Origin: Clostridia bacterium
GTDB taxonomy: Bacteria; Bacillota; Peptococcia; DRI-13; UBA5745
DNA length: 64,000 nucleotides
Reading direction: 5' to 3'
Assembly (NCBI GenBank): GCA_018434325.1
Contig: JAHDPO010000004.1
Coordinates: forward strand, 124,001-188,000
The notes under the pieces were generated by a model. It was not told where the DNA came from. It did not search any database and saw only the letters and a list, made by a program, of their open reading frames with translations. This document shows positions 36,920 to 44,378 of the stretch, one piece after another. Position 1 is the stretch's first letter; each line of letters opens with the position of its first letter. Both the position numbers and the translations under genes were made by a program.

Positions 36920-37708
36920 ATGGAGTATGTTCTTTCTGCCGCAGGTATGACGATACATTATTTTGATACGGACCCCGCCAATGCGGTAGAGCGCCAGATT
37001 TTGATTTTTCTCCACGGTTGGGGGGCCTGTAAGGAAACATTTAGCCCGGTTATTGCGTCATTAAAAGAAAAGTACCGCATCATCGCTCCCGACTTGCCGG
37101 GCTTTGGCAAGACCGGAGAGCCTTCGCGGCCCTGGACGGTAGCTGATTACGCCGATTTCTTTCAGGACTTTCTCAAAGCCCTGGGTCTTGAGAACCGGGC
37201 TTTTTCCGCTTGCGGCCACAGCCACGGCGGCAGGCTGCTGATTAAATGGGCGGCCCGCCGGCCCAAAGGCCTGAAACGCCTTATCCTGATTGACAGCGCC
37301 GGCATTAAGCCAAAGCGCAGCCTTGGCTGGTATATCAAGGTCTACCGCTATAAAATCGGCAAGAGGATTATCCGGCTGCCGGGACTGAACAAGCTTCTGG
37401 CGCCTTTATTGGCGGATAAGATAGCGAAAGCCGGTTCCACCGATTATCAGCAGGCCTCGCCGCTGATGAAGAGGACCATGGTTTTGCAGTTGGATGAGGA
37501 TTTGAAGCCTTGTTTGCCAAGGATCAAGGTTCCTACGCTGCTTTTTTGGGGAGAAGGGGATCAGGATACGCCTTTAGCTCAGGGTCAATTGATGGAAAAA
37601 GAAATTCCCAATGCCGGTTTGGTGGTACTGTCGCCGGCGGGCCATTACTCTTATCTGGATCAGCTTCCTCAATTTTTAGGGGCCTTAGCCTACTTTATGG
37701 AACATTAG
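36920..37708 (+). CDS. Alpha/beta-fold hydrolase (envelope operon)
   Basis: 262 residues; CAGGAG 8 bases upstream. Alpha/beta hydrolase fold: FLHGWGACKETFSP oxyanion region, nucleophile elbow ACGHSHGGRLLI, an Asp in FWGEGDQDTP and the catalytic His in SPAGHYSYLD. No signal peptide, so cytosolic. It is first of five tightly spaced genes (Mur ligase, Ddl, LtaS-like, VanY). Substrate unknown; an esterase or amidase acting on an envelope precursor is an inference from context. Confidence 0.9.
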   Translation: MEYVLSAAGMTIHYFDTDPANAVERQILIFLHGWGACKETFSPVIASLKEKYRIIAPDLPGFGKTGEPSRPWTVADYADFFQDFLKALGLENRAFSACGHSHGGRLLIKWAARRPKGLKRLILIDSAGIKPKRSLGWYIKVYRYKIGKRIIRLPGLNKLLAPLLADKIAKAGSTDYQQASPLMKRTMVLQLDEDLKPCLPRIKVPTLLFWGEGDQDTPLAQGQLMEKEIPNAGLVVLSPAGHYSYLDQLPQFLGALAYFMEH

Positions 37709-37720
37709 GGAGGAATCGCC

Positions 37721-39361
37721 TTGTTTTCTGTTGTTTTATTTGTATTGCTGGGTTCCTTTATCTATTTCTTCTGGGGCGGCTTTCGCCAGAGCGTCCATAT
37801 GCTGCAATTAAACAGCTATTATACCGAGCGCTTCCTCCAATGGTTAAAAGGCCAGCAGCGAAAAGAAGCTGTTTATCTCATGGCAGCCATGATCGTTATC
37901 AGTTTTAGCATAAGATACGTTATGTCCATATATCTTTATCTTATCTTCAACGCATTGATCTTTTTTGTGGTGGCGCTGATCAGAAAGAAGCAGCCGGACA
38001 AAAAACCTTTGGTCTATACCTGGCGTCTGAAGCGTTTAATGATCACGGCTTCCTTGATCTGCATCGCTTTCATTCTGAGCCTGGGCGTGTTGTTCCGAGG
38101 TACTTTTTGGTGGGAGCTGCCTTTTTTACTGGCCTTTTTGAATCTGATGGTGCATACCATAGTTATTGTAGCCAATTTCCTCAATGGCCCTATAGAGAGA
38201 AGGATTGCCAAGGGTTTTACCGACGACGCCAAAAGAATCCTGACCGGCCACCCCGGATTGAAAATCATCGGCGTTACCGGCAGTTACGGCAAAACCAGCA
38301 CCAAACACCTGATCAGCCAGCTTTTATCTTTGGATTATCAGGTTTTAGCCACGCCGGAAAGCTATAATACCCCTATGGGGGTGGTACGGACCATCCGGGA
38401 GAAGCTTTCTGCTACCCATCAGGTGTTCATTGTGGAAATGGGGGCCAAAAAACCGGGGGATATCAAGGAAATCTGTGATATTGTCCAGCCGCATATGGGA
38501 ATCATATCCTCCATCGGCGAAATGCACCTGGACACCTTTCACAATCTGGATAATATTATCCGCACAAAATTTGAGCTGGCCGACGCAGTGGCCAAAGAAG
38601 GCCTGCTCTTTCTGAACTACGACAACGAACATATCCGCAAACAAAAGCTGTCCCAACCCGTTGTGCGCTACGGCTTGGGCAAGGCCGGCGAGGACAATCA
38701 GCAATTGGATCTTTGGGCGGAGAATGTGGTATCCGGACCCAAGGGCTCGCAATTTGATCTCTGCTTCGCCGACGGCAGAAGGATCGCTTGCCAGACAAAG
38801 CTTCTAGGCAAGCTCAACGTCCTTAATATAGCCGCGGCGGCGGCAGTAGCCACTAAACTGGGCGTGGAGCCGTCCAGACTCAGCCAGGCTATCAGCCGGC
38901 TGGAGCCGGTACCTCACCGCCTGCAGCTTTTACCCCCGGGTCCCCGCTATCAAATCATTGACGACGCCTACAATTCCAATCCGGAAGGCTCCAGGCAGGC
39001 TTTGGAAACCCTGGCCGGTTTTCCGGGATATAAAGTGATCATCACTCCCGGCATGGTGGAACTGGGCGATCAGGAAGAAGAATTGAATCGCCGTCTGGGC
39101 CGTCATGCAGCCCGTTTCTGTGATTTTATCATCATTGTCGGCCAAAACCGCAGTCCCGCCATAATGGATGGGGCCCGGCGGGCCGGCTACAACGAAAGCA
39201 ATATTTATGTGGCTGCCGATATCCATGATGCTTTGGAGAAGGCCGATCAGCTGGCCGGTGATCTGGCTGAAGGAGAAGGCCCTATGACGGTGCTGTTGGA
39301 AAACGATTTGCCCGACAACTATTTAGATGCCGGCAAGGGTAAGCAAGCGAGGAGGAAGTAG
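37721..39361 (+). CDS. Membrane-anchored MurF-like Mur ligase
   Basis: 546 residues; TTG start with GGGAGG 7 bases before. Residues ~1-160 contain about five membrane spans in place of the UDP-sugar-binding domain of MurF. Then comes a Mur ligase central domain with the P-loop GVTGSYGKTSTKHLI (~182-196), the EMGAKKPGDIKEICDIVQP helix, and the C-terminal domain signature IIDDAYNSNPEGSRQAL of MurF. These parts imply ATP-dependent ligation of an amino acid or D-Ala-D-Ala-like dipeptide to an acyl acceptor at the membrane. The gene for a D-Ala-D-Ala ligase follows 1 base later. The acceptor is not known; this is not the ordinary soluble MurF. Confidence 0.88.
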   Translation: MFSVVLFVLLGSFIYFFWGGFRQSVHMLQLNSYYTERFLQWLKGQQRKEAVYLMAAMIVISFSIRYVMSIYLYLIFNALIFFVVALIRKKQPDKKPLVYTWRLKRLMITASLICIAFILSLGVLFRGTFWWELPFLLAFLNLMVHTIVIVANFLNGPIERRIAKGFTDDAKRILTGHPGLKIIGVTGSYGKTSTKHLISQLLSLDYQVLATPESYNTPMGVVRTIREKLSATHQVFIVEMGAKKPGDIKEICDIVQPHMGIISSIGEMHLDTFHNLDNIIRTKFELADAVAKEGLLFLNYDNEHIRKQKLSQPVVRYGLGKAGEDNQQLDLWAENVVSGPKGSQFDLCFADGRRIACQTKLLGKLNVLNIAAAAAVATKLGVEPSRLSQAISRLEPVPHRLQLLPPGPRYQIIDDAYNSNPEGSRQALETLAGFPGYKVIITPGMVELGDQEEELNRRLGRHAARFCDFIIIVGQNRSPAIMDGARRAGYNESNIYVAADIHDALEKADQLAGDLAEGEGPMTVLLENDLPDNYLDAGKGKQARRK

Positions 39362-39362
39362 C

Positions 39363-40568
39363 ATGAAGATCCAAATAGGTATTTTTTTTGGCGGCAAGAC
39401 TGTGGAGCATGAAGTTTCGGTTATTACCGCAGCCCAAACGGCTGCCGCAATGGATACGGCAAAATATGAGCTGATTCCTGTTTATATAACGAAGGATAAT
39501 GAAATGTATACAGGCAGCGAGCTTTTTGATGTGGCAAAATACAAGGACCTGCCGGGACTGCTTTCCCGCAGCCAGCGCATCGTGCTGCTGCGGGAGAAAG
39601 GCAAGATTCAGCTGCTGCGTTACCCGGCAAAGCTGTTTACCCAGCCTTTCATCGCCCAGCTGGATTTGGCTTTTCCCATTGTTCACGGCACGAATGTGGA
39701 AGACGGCAGTCTTCAGGGCTACTTCCAGCTCCATGGTTTGCCTTACATTGGTTCCGACGTAGGAGCTTCCGCTTGCGGTATGGATAAATGGGTGACCAAG
39801 TGCCTGCTTCAGGGGGCCGGACTGCCGGTGCTGCCGGGCTATTGTTTCCAGAGCTCTTACTATTTTGGTGATTCTCAGCGGATAATCTCTAAGCTGGAAG
39901 AGCTGTACGGTTATCCCTTAATGGTAAAGCCGGTAAATCTGGGCTCCAGTGTAGGAATCAGCGCCGCTCATGATTCGGAAGAGCTTAAAGAGAGTATTGA
40001 GCTGGCAGCCGCTTTTTCCGATCGGATACTGGCGGAGCCGATGCTGACCAATATGCGGGAAATCAATTGTGCCGTCATGGGCGACAGCGATTATACGGAG
40101 GCCTCGGCTTGCGAGGAGCCTCTTTCCACAGGAGAAATCCTCAGCTATCAGGACAAATATCAAGGCGGCGGCAAGAACCAGGCCGCAGCCTCGAAAAGCA
40201 GCGGCGGCAGTAAAGGCATGGGAAGCTCCCTGCGCAAGCTGCCGGCAGAGCTGACGGCTGAGCAGGAGGAAGAGGTCAAGATATTGGCTCAGAAGGCGTT
40301 TTTGGCTTTGAATTGTCATGGCGTTATTCGAGTGGATTTTCTGCTGGATCAAGGCGAAAATCAAATTTACATTAATGAAGTCAATACAATCCCCGGCTCC
40401 TTAGCCTTTTATCTTTGGGAAGCGGCAGGCAAATCTTTCCGGCAGATGACGGAAGAGCTTGTTCAGCTGGCCCTTAAACGCCAACGGGCTCAGGACAGAC
40501 TGATCTGGTCAAACGAGGTCAATATTTTATCGGGTATGCATTGGGGAACTAAAGGGGCTAAGAACTAA
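39363..40568 (+). CDS. ddl: D-alanine-D-alanine ligase family (ATP-grasp)
   Basis: 401 residues; GAGGAGG before the ATG. N-terminal FFGGKTVEHEVSVITAAQ, serine-loop YIGSDVGASACGMDK, ATP-grasp LMVKPVNLGSSVGIS and metal site RVDFLL...INEVNTIPGS. A Ser/Gly/Ala-rich insert (~275-300, around KNQAAASKSSGGSK) lies in the omega-loop region, and the C-terminal SLAFYLWEA differs from the usual housekeeping Ddl. It makes D-Ala-D-Ala or a related dipeptide. Placed between a MurF-like ligase and an LtaS-like gene, so it probably serves the same pathway. Stop overlaps the next start. Confidence 0.9.
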   Translation: MKIQIGIFFGGKTVEHEVSVITAAQTAAAMDTAKYELIPVYITKDNEMYTGSELFDVAKYKDLPGLLSRSQRIVLLREKGKIQLLRYPAKLFTQPFIAQLDLAFPIVHGTNVEDGSLQGYFQLHGLPYIGSDVGASACGMDKWVTKCLLQGAGLPVLPGYCFQSSYYFGDSQRIISKLEELYGYPLMVKPVNLGSSVGISAAHDSEELKESIELAAAFSDRILAEPMLTNMREINCAVMGDSDYTEASACEEPLSTGEILSYQDKYQGGGKNQAAASKSSGGSKGMGSSLRKLPAELTAEQEEEVKILAQKAFLALNCHGVIRVDFLLDQGENQIYINEVNTIPGSLAFYLWEAAGKSFRQMTEELVQLALKRQRAQDRLIWSNEVNILSGMHWGTKGAKN

Positions 40569-42361
40569 TGGTAAAAAACACATGGTTTCAAGTGGGATTA
40601 AGAGCACTGGAATGTTTAATTGCCGGTATTTTTGGTTTGATCATATTAGAACGCTGCAACCAGGGAGGTACGGCGGCTGCTTACCAATGGCTGGTGCAAT
40701 CGCCTCGGTTGGCTGTGCTGGAGGTTATCATCTTAATCCTTCTTTACGGCTTATTTCGTATTTTCTTTCGCCGGCCCTTGCTGCCTTTTGCTATTTATGG
40801 CGCCGCGATCTACTTCTTGGGTACGGCTAACTACTATAAGATCTTTTATCGCAGTGAGCCTCTGATTCCTTATGACGCCTTCAATTTGCCGGCGGCAGCC
40901 TCCATAGCCGATAATATGCATTTTTCTTTTGATGCCGGCTTAGTTTTTAATCTGTTGTTTTTTCTCTTTTGTTTATTGCTGGTTTGGTTTATACAAAAAA
41001 AGCTTTATCAGCTTTTGCCGGTAAAGCTTGTCTGGCGTGTGGCCGTAATATTCTGTATTGTTACGCCTTTTTTCGGTTATTTTAACAAAATACCTCACCT
41101 CCAGGCTTTAGGGGCTGAGGATATCCGCTACAATCAATTCCGCAATTACCGGGTCAACGGCTTTACTGTTTCCATGCTGATGAATCTCTCCGACAGCGGA
41201 GTGGACATACCCGCAGAATATGGAGCTGCCGCATTGCAGGCCGCCCGCCGGGAGTTGCAGGATGCTGAAGCGCCGGCTCCTTTGGGCCATCCGGACAAGA
41301 AGCCCCATATTATTGTTTTCCAAATGGAGGCTTACGGCGATCCCCGCATAATCGATCCCCGCATCGAATACCCCAAAGATCCTTTTACTCCTTTGGCGCC
41401 TCATAGCAGCGAGATTCAATTTTTTGATACCGTGACCTCCACCATCGGCGGCGGTACCGCCAATACGGAGTACGAGGTGCTTACCGGTTATAATATGTAT
41501 TTTTGTCCGCCGGGGGTTACGCCCTTTATTCGCTATGTCAATAAACCCAAACCCAGCTTGGCCCGGGATTTAGCGGATCTTGGCTATAGAACCGTAGGCA
41601 TGCATCCCCATGTGGGCAGCTTTTATAATCGCAGCATCGTTTATCCAAATCTGGGCTTTCAGCGGTTTGTCACTCAGGAAGAATTTGAAGATCCCCGCTA
41701 CGTAGGCTATTACATCTCCGATGAGGATTACAGCAAAAAAATTATTGAGCTGTACGAAGAAGAAAAAGAGAAAGGGCCCTTGTTCCTTTTCACCGTATCT
41801 ATCCAAAACCACGGTCCCTATAGCTATCCGGAAAGCCACCGGCCTTATCCCGTCAGGCTGAAGGATGGGCTGGCTTTGGATGAAGTCCAGGTGCAGGAGC
41901 TGGAAACCTATGGGGCCAATATCTGGGATAGCAGCGTTGCCCTGGCTTCGCTGATGGACTATTTTTCCCAGGTGGACGAGCCGGTGCTGTTCCTGGTATA
42001 TGGCGATCATCAGGCTTCCTGGTCTTGGGCCAAGGACGCATCCGGCAATGCGGAGCAGGATTTAAAAAAATATATCACAAAAAGCTTTTTTTGGGCAAAC
42101 TATCCATTGGAAGACAGTGGACGCAGCATGATCAGCGCTTCCGGCCTGTCTCCGGAAATCCTGCGGCGGGCAGGGCTGGAATTACCTTTATATGACAAAG
42201 GCATTGCCTTGCAATTTCAGGATATTCTGGCCTATAATGTTGCTGTGAAAGTCGAAAATGACGGCGCCGTGGATTACGTCAGCAGTGAGCGGCTGGACAA
42301 GTACCATATGATTCAGTATGATCGTATGTTTGGGAAAAACTATCTGGGCAGAGTCCGGTAA
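40568..42361 (+). CDS. LtaS-like sulfatase-fold phosphoglycerol transferase
   Basis: 597 residues; ATG overlaps the ddl stop. Five N-terminal membrane spans (to ~175), a linker, then an extracellular sulfatase domain. PHIIVFQMEAYGD, nucleophile Thr297 in GGGTANTEYEVLTG, and Asp480-His481 in YGDHQ match the LtaS metal site. Such enzymes transfer glycerol-phosphate from phosphatidylglycerol to a growing lipoteichoic acid or related polymer. It may add a phosphoglycerol group to whatever the operon builds; polymerase or mere transferase cannot be told. Confidence 0.9.
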   Translation: MVKNTWFQVGLRALECLIAGIFGLIILERCNQGGTAAAYQWLVQSPRLAVLEVIILILLYGLFRIFFRRPLLPFAIYGAAIYFLGTANYYKIFYRSEPLIPYDAFNLPAAASIADNMHFSFDAGLVFNLLFFLFCLLLVWFIQKKLYQLLPVKLVWRVAVIFCIVTPFFGYFNKIPHLQALGAEDIRYNQFRNYRVNGFTVSMLMNLSDSGVDIPAEYGAAALQAARRELQDAEAPAPLGHPDKKPHIIVFQMEAYGDPRIIDPRIEYPKDPFTPLAPHSSEIQFFDTVTSTIGGGTANTEYEVLTGYNMYFCPPGVTPFIRYVNKPKPSLARDLADLGYRTVGMHPHVGSFYNRSIVYPNLGFQRFVTQEEFEDPRYVGYYISDEDYSKKIIELYEEEKEKGPLFLFTVSIQNHGPYSYPESHRPYPVRLKDGLALDEVQVQELETYGANIWDSSVALASLMDYFSQVDEPVLFLVYGDHQASWSWAKDASGNAEQDLKKYITKSFFWANYPLEDSGRSMISASGLSPEILRRAGLELPLYDKGIALQFQDILAYNVAVKVENDGAVDYVSSERLDKYHMIQYDRMFGKNYLGRVR

Positions 42362-42384
42362 AGCCGGCAAGAGGAGATATGACA

Positions 42385-43440
42385 ATGATAGGGCAAGAAT
42401 GGAAAATGGTTATACGGCTGTTTACTCTGCCGGCGGTGATGGTGATAGCCTTGGGAGGTCTGATCTTTTGGTACGACGGGGCGGCCCTGGCGGCAGACCA
42501 GATAGTTGAGCAGGAGCAGGCGGCGGCGCCTGTGGCCATTGCTAAAGCTCATCCCATCGAGCCTTTGCTGCTACCCGGCGAAGACAGCCGTTTTCCCACG
42601 GCTTACCGGGGAGAGACGAAGGATTTGGCCGTAACTGCCCGGCAGGTTGATCAGGGTTTTTTGATTCTGGTGAATTATGACCATCTTTTGCCGGAGGATT
42701 ATTTGCCCGAGGAGCTAACGGTAGTCAATGACCTGGCGGAGGCGGCAAAGGAGTCGAAATTCAGCGTAGGCAAAGCCCGGCTTCAAGTCAACAAGACGGC
42801 GGCAGAGCAGCTGCTGGCCATGGCAACCTATGCTTATGAAAAAGACGGGATAACCGGCTATCTGCTGCAAAGCGGCCACCGGGATTTTTCTTATCAAAAA
42901 GCTTTATACCGCAACAAGGTCCAATATTATAAAAGCCTCGGCTATGGCGACGGCGACGCCGTAACCGCAGCTGCCGTATGGGTAGCCAGGCCCTTTGAAA
43001 GCGAGCATCATACCGGTTTGGCCATGGATGTTTCCAGCCGCAGCCACCCCGGTTTGCAAACATCCTATTACGGGACGGATAATGGCCTTTGGCTGGACGA
43101 AAATTGCTGGCGCTTCGGTTTTGTGGTCCGTTACCCGGAAGATAAGACTGACATCACGAAAATCGGCTATGAGCCCTGGCATCTCCGTTATCTGGGCCGG
43201 CCCCACAGCGATTATATCTATCAGCAGGGCTGGTGCCTGGAGGAGTATTATGATTTTTTGTATCGAGAAGGAGGCTATACCTTCCGGGATGCAGAGGGCG
43301 CAATCTGGCAGGTGGATTACCAACCCCTGGGCTCAGGCGCTATCAAAGTTCCGGCCCACAGCCCGTATACGATTTCCGGTGATGGCAGTAAAGGTTTCGT
43401 TATCACCACTTTATTGGAGCCTATCTCCGTAGCTCATTAA
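42385..43440 (+). CDS. VanY-type D-alanyl-D-alanine carboxypeptidase
   Basis: 351 residues from MIGQEWKMV; this ATG lies 8 bases after GAGGAG, whereas the earlier ATG at 42379 is too close. One N-terminal anchor (~8-28), then a peptidase M15 domain: SGHRDFSYQ, zinc motif SEHHTGLAMD (His208, Asp215) and EPWH (Glu263, His266). It trims the terminal D-Ala from wall peptides outside the membrane. Last gene of the five-gene operon; a repeat and a terminator follow. Confidence 0.93.
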   Translation: MIGQEWKMVIRLFTLPAVMVIALGGLIFWYDGAALAADQIVEQEQAAAPVAIAKAHPIEPLLLPGEDSRFPTAYRGETKDLAVTARQVDQGFLILVNYDHLLPEDYLPEELTVVNDLAEAAKESKFSVGKARLQVNKTAAEQLLAMATYAYEKDGITGYLLQSGHRDFSYQKALYRNKVQYYKSLGYGDGDAVTAAAVWVARPFESEHHTGLAMDVSSRSHPGLQTSYYGTDNGLWLDENCWRFGFVVRYPEDKTDITKIGYEPWHLRYLGRPHSDYIYQQGWCLEEYYDFLYREGGYTFRDAEGAIWQVDYQPLGSGAIKVPAHSPYTISGDGSKGFVITTLLEPISVAH

Positions 43441-43445
43441 ACACT

Positions 43446-43526
43446 ATACTCATCTGCAATTAAAAACTTCGTTTTTAATTTGCCGCATAAAGTGCGGCAG
43501 TGGGCTTTGCCCACGCAGAATAGTAT
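43446..43526 (+). repeat. Four-way-junction repeat, variant copy 2
   Basis: Outer stem ATACTCATCTGC / GCAGAATAGTAT (10 of 12 pairs), enclosing three abutting hairpins: 43458-43480 (AATTAAAAAC/GTTTTTAATT), 43481-43499 (TGCCGCA/TGCGGCA) and 43500-43514 (GTGGGC/GCCCAC). Same geometry as 25040 but unrelated arm sequences. Confidence 0.88.
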
Positions 43527-43528
43527 TG

Positions 43529-43555
43529 TACGCCGGTTATGCCGGCGTATTTTTT
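43529..43555 (+). terminator. Terminator of the envelope operon
   Basis: TACGCCGG/CCGGCGTA stem with a 5-base loop and a T-run. Confidence 0.88.
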
Positions 43556-43566
43556 ATATTTGACTA

Positions 43567-43604
43567 TTGACAAGTATGGATATATTTTATATACTTTAAG
43601 TATA
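43567..43604 (+). promoter_or_regulatory. tetR promoter with overlapping palindromic operator
   Basis: TTGACA, 17 bases, TATACT. The -10 is the left half of a perfect palindrome TATACTTTAAGTATA (43590-43604), well placed for autorepression by the TetR protein encoded next. Confidence 0.75.
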
Positions 43605-43629
43605 CATATTATATTGAGGAGCTTGCCTT

Positions 43630-44286
43630 ATGAATGGATATCGCAGAGAACGGGTAGCCACGCTGCATAAAGAAAATATCATGCGGGCGGCAGAACATCT
43701 ATTTTTGGAAAAAAGCTTCATTCAGACCACCATCCAGGAAATATCCAAGCTGTCCGGCTACAGCCGCCGGACGATCTATGCCTATTTTGTAAGTAAGGAG
43801 GATATTTTATATCACATTTCCCTGCAAAAACTGCTGATTTTGCAGAAAGAAGTCATTGATTTGATTGAGTCGACAGACAGCTTTCAGAAAAAGTACGAGA
43901 ATTTTTGCGAGGCAATGATCAGGTTTCATCAAGCCTCAATACAATCCTTCAATGAATTGGGAGCTTATGGGCCAAAGGATGCCGAAGGGCAGGAGCCGGC
44001 GGTGATCGCCGATATCGTTGATTCTGTCACTGTGATCTGTACTCTGCTGGCGGAACTGATCGAAAACGGCAAAGAGCAGGGATTGGTGGCCGAGGATGTG
44101 GAGCCGGCGGCGGCAGGCCAAATCCTCTGGGCAGCCATTTCATCCCTGCTGGATTTAATCAAAATTAAAAAGAATTATATTACTGCCGGTCTGCAAATGG
44201 ACGATAAAGAGTTTTTAAATTATGGTTTTCGTCAGCTGCTCAATTCCCTGCTGGCCCGGCGGCTGCCGGCTCCCGGCGGCAATTAA
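43630..44286 (+). CDS. TetR/AcrR-family transcriptional regulator
   Basis: 218 residues; GAGGAG before the ATG. N-terminal helix-turn-helix (residues ~20-65): IMRAAEHLFLEKSF and SGYSRRTIYAYFVSKEDILY. The C-terminal helical ligand domain is unassigned. A palindrome at its own -10 suggests autoregulation. Targets may include the neighbouring decarboxylase or the upstream operon, but no second copy of the operator was seen at those promoters. Its stop codon is fused to the start of a repeat (copy 3). Confidence 0.93.
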   Translation: MNGYRRERVATLHKENIMRAAEHLFLEKSFIQTTIQEISKLSGYSRRTIYAYFVSKEDILYHISLQKLLILQKEVIDLIESTDSFQKKYENFCEAMIRFHQASIQSFNELGAYGPKDAEGQEPAVIADIVDSVTVICTLLAELIENGKEQGLVAEDVEPAAAGQILWAAISSLLDLIKIKKNYITAGLQMDDKEFLNYGFRQLLNSLLARRLPAPGGN

Positions 44287-44378
44287 TACTAATCTGCAAT
44301 TCTGCCTGCGCCTTTGGCGCAGTGGCAATCAAGAATTGCCAGATTAAAATAGGGAATATTTTAATCGCAGAATAGTAT
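44286..44378 (-). repeat. Four-way-junction repeat, copy 3
   Basis: Reverse orientation of copy 1. Outer stem 44286-44297 with 44367-44378; hairpins 44306-44322, 44323-44341 and 44342-44366, plus an 8-base AATTCTGC duplication at the left junction. It fills the gap between convergent genes: the tetR TAA is at its left end, and the last codons and stop of the decarboxylase lie in its right end. Confidence 0.9.

Noticed and set aside
44286-44378. Junction repeat as a tRNA gene
   Set aside because: The cloverleaf has no anticodon or T-loop features, no unpaired junction bases and arms of the wrong size; it is not tRNA-like beyond the outline.
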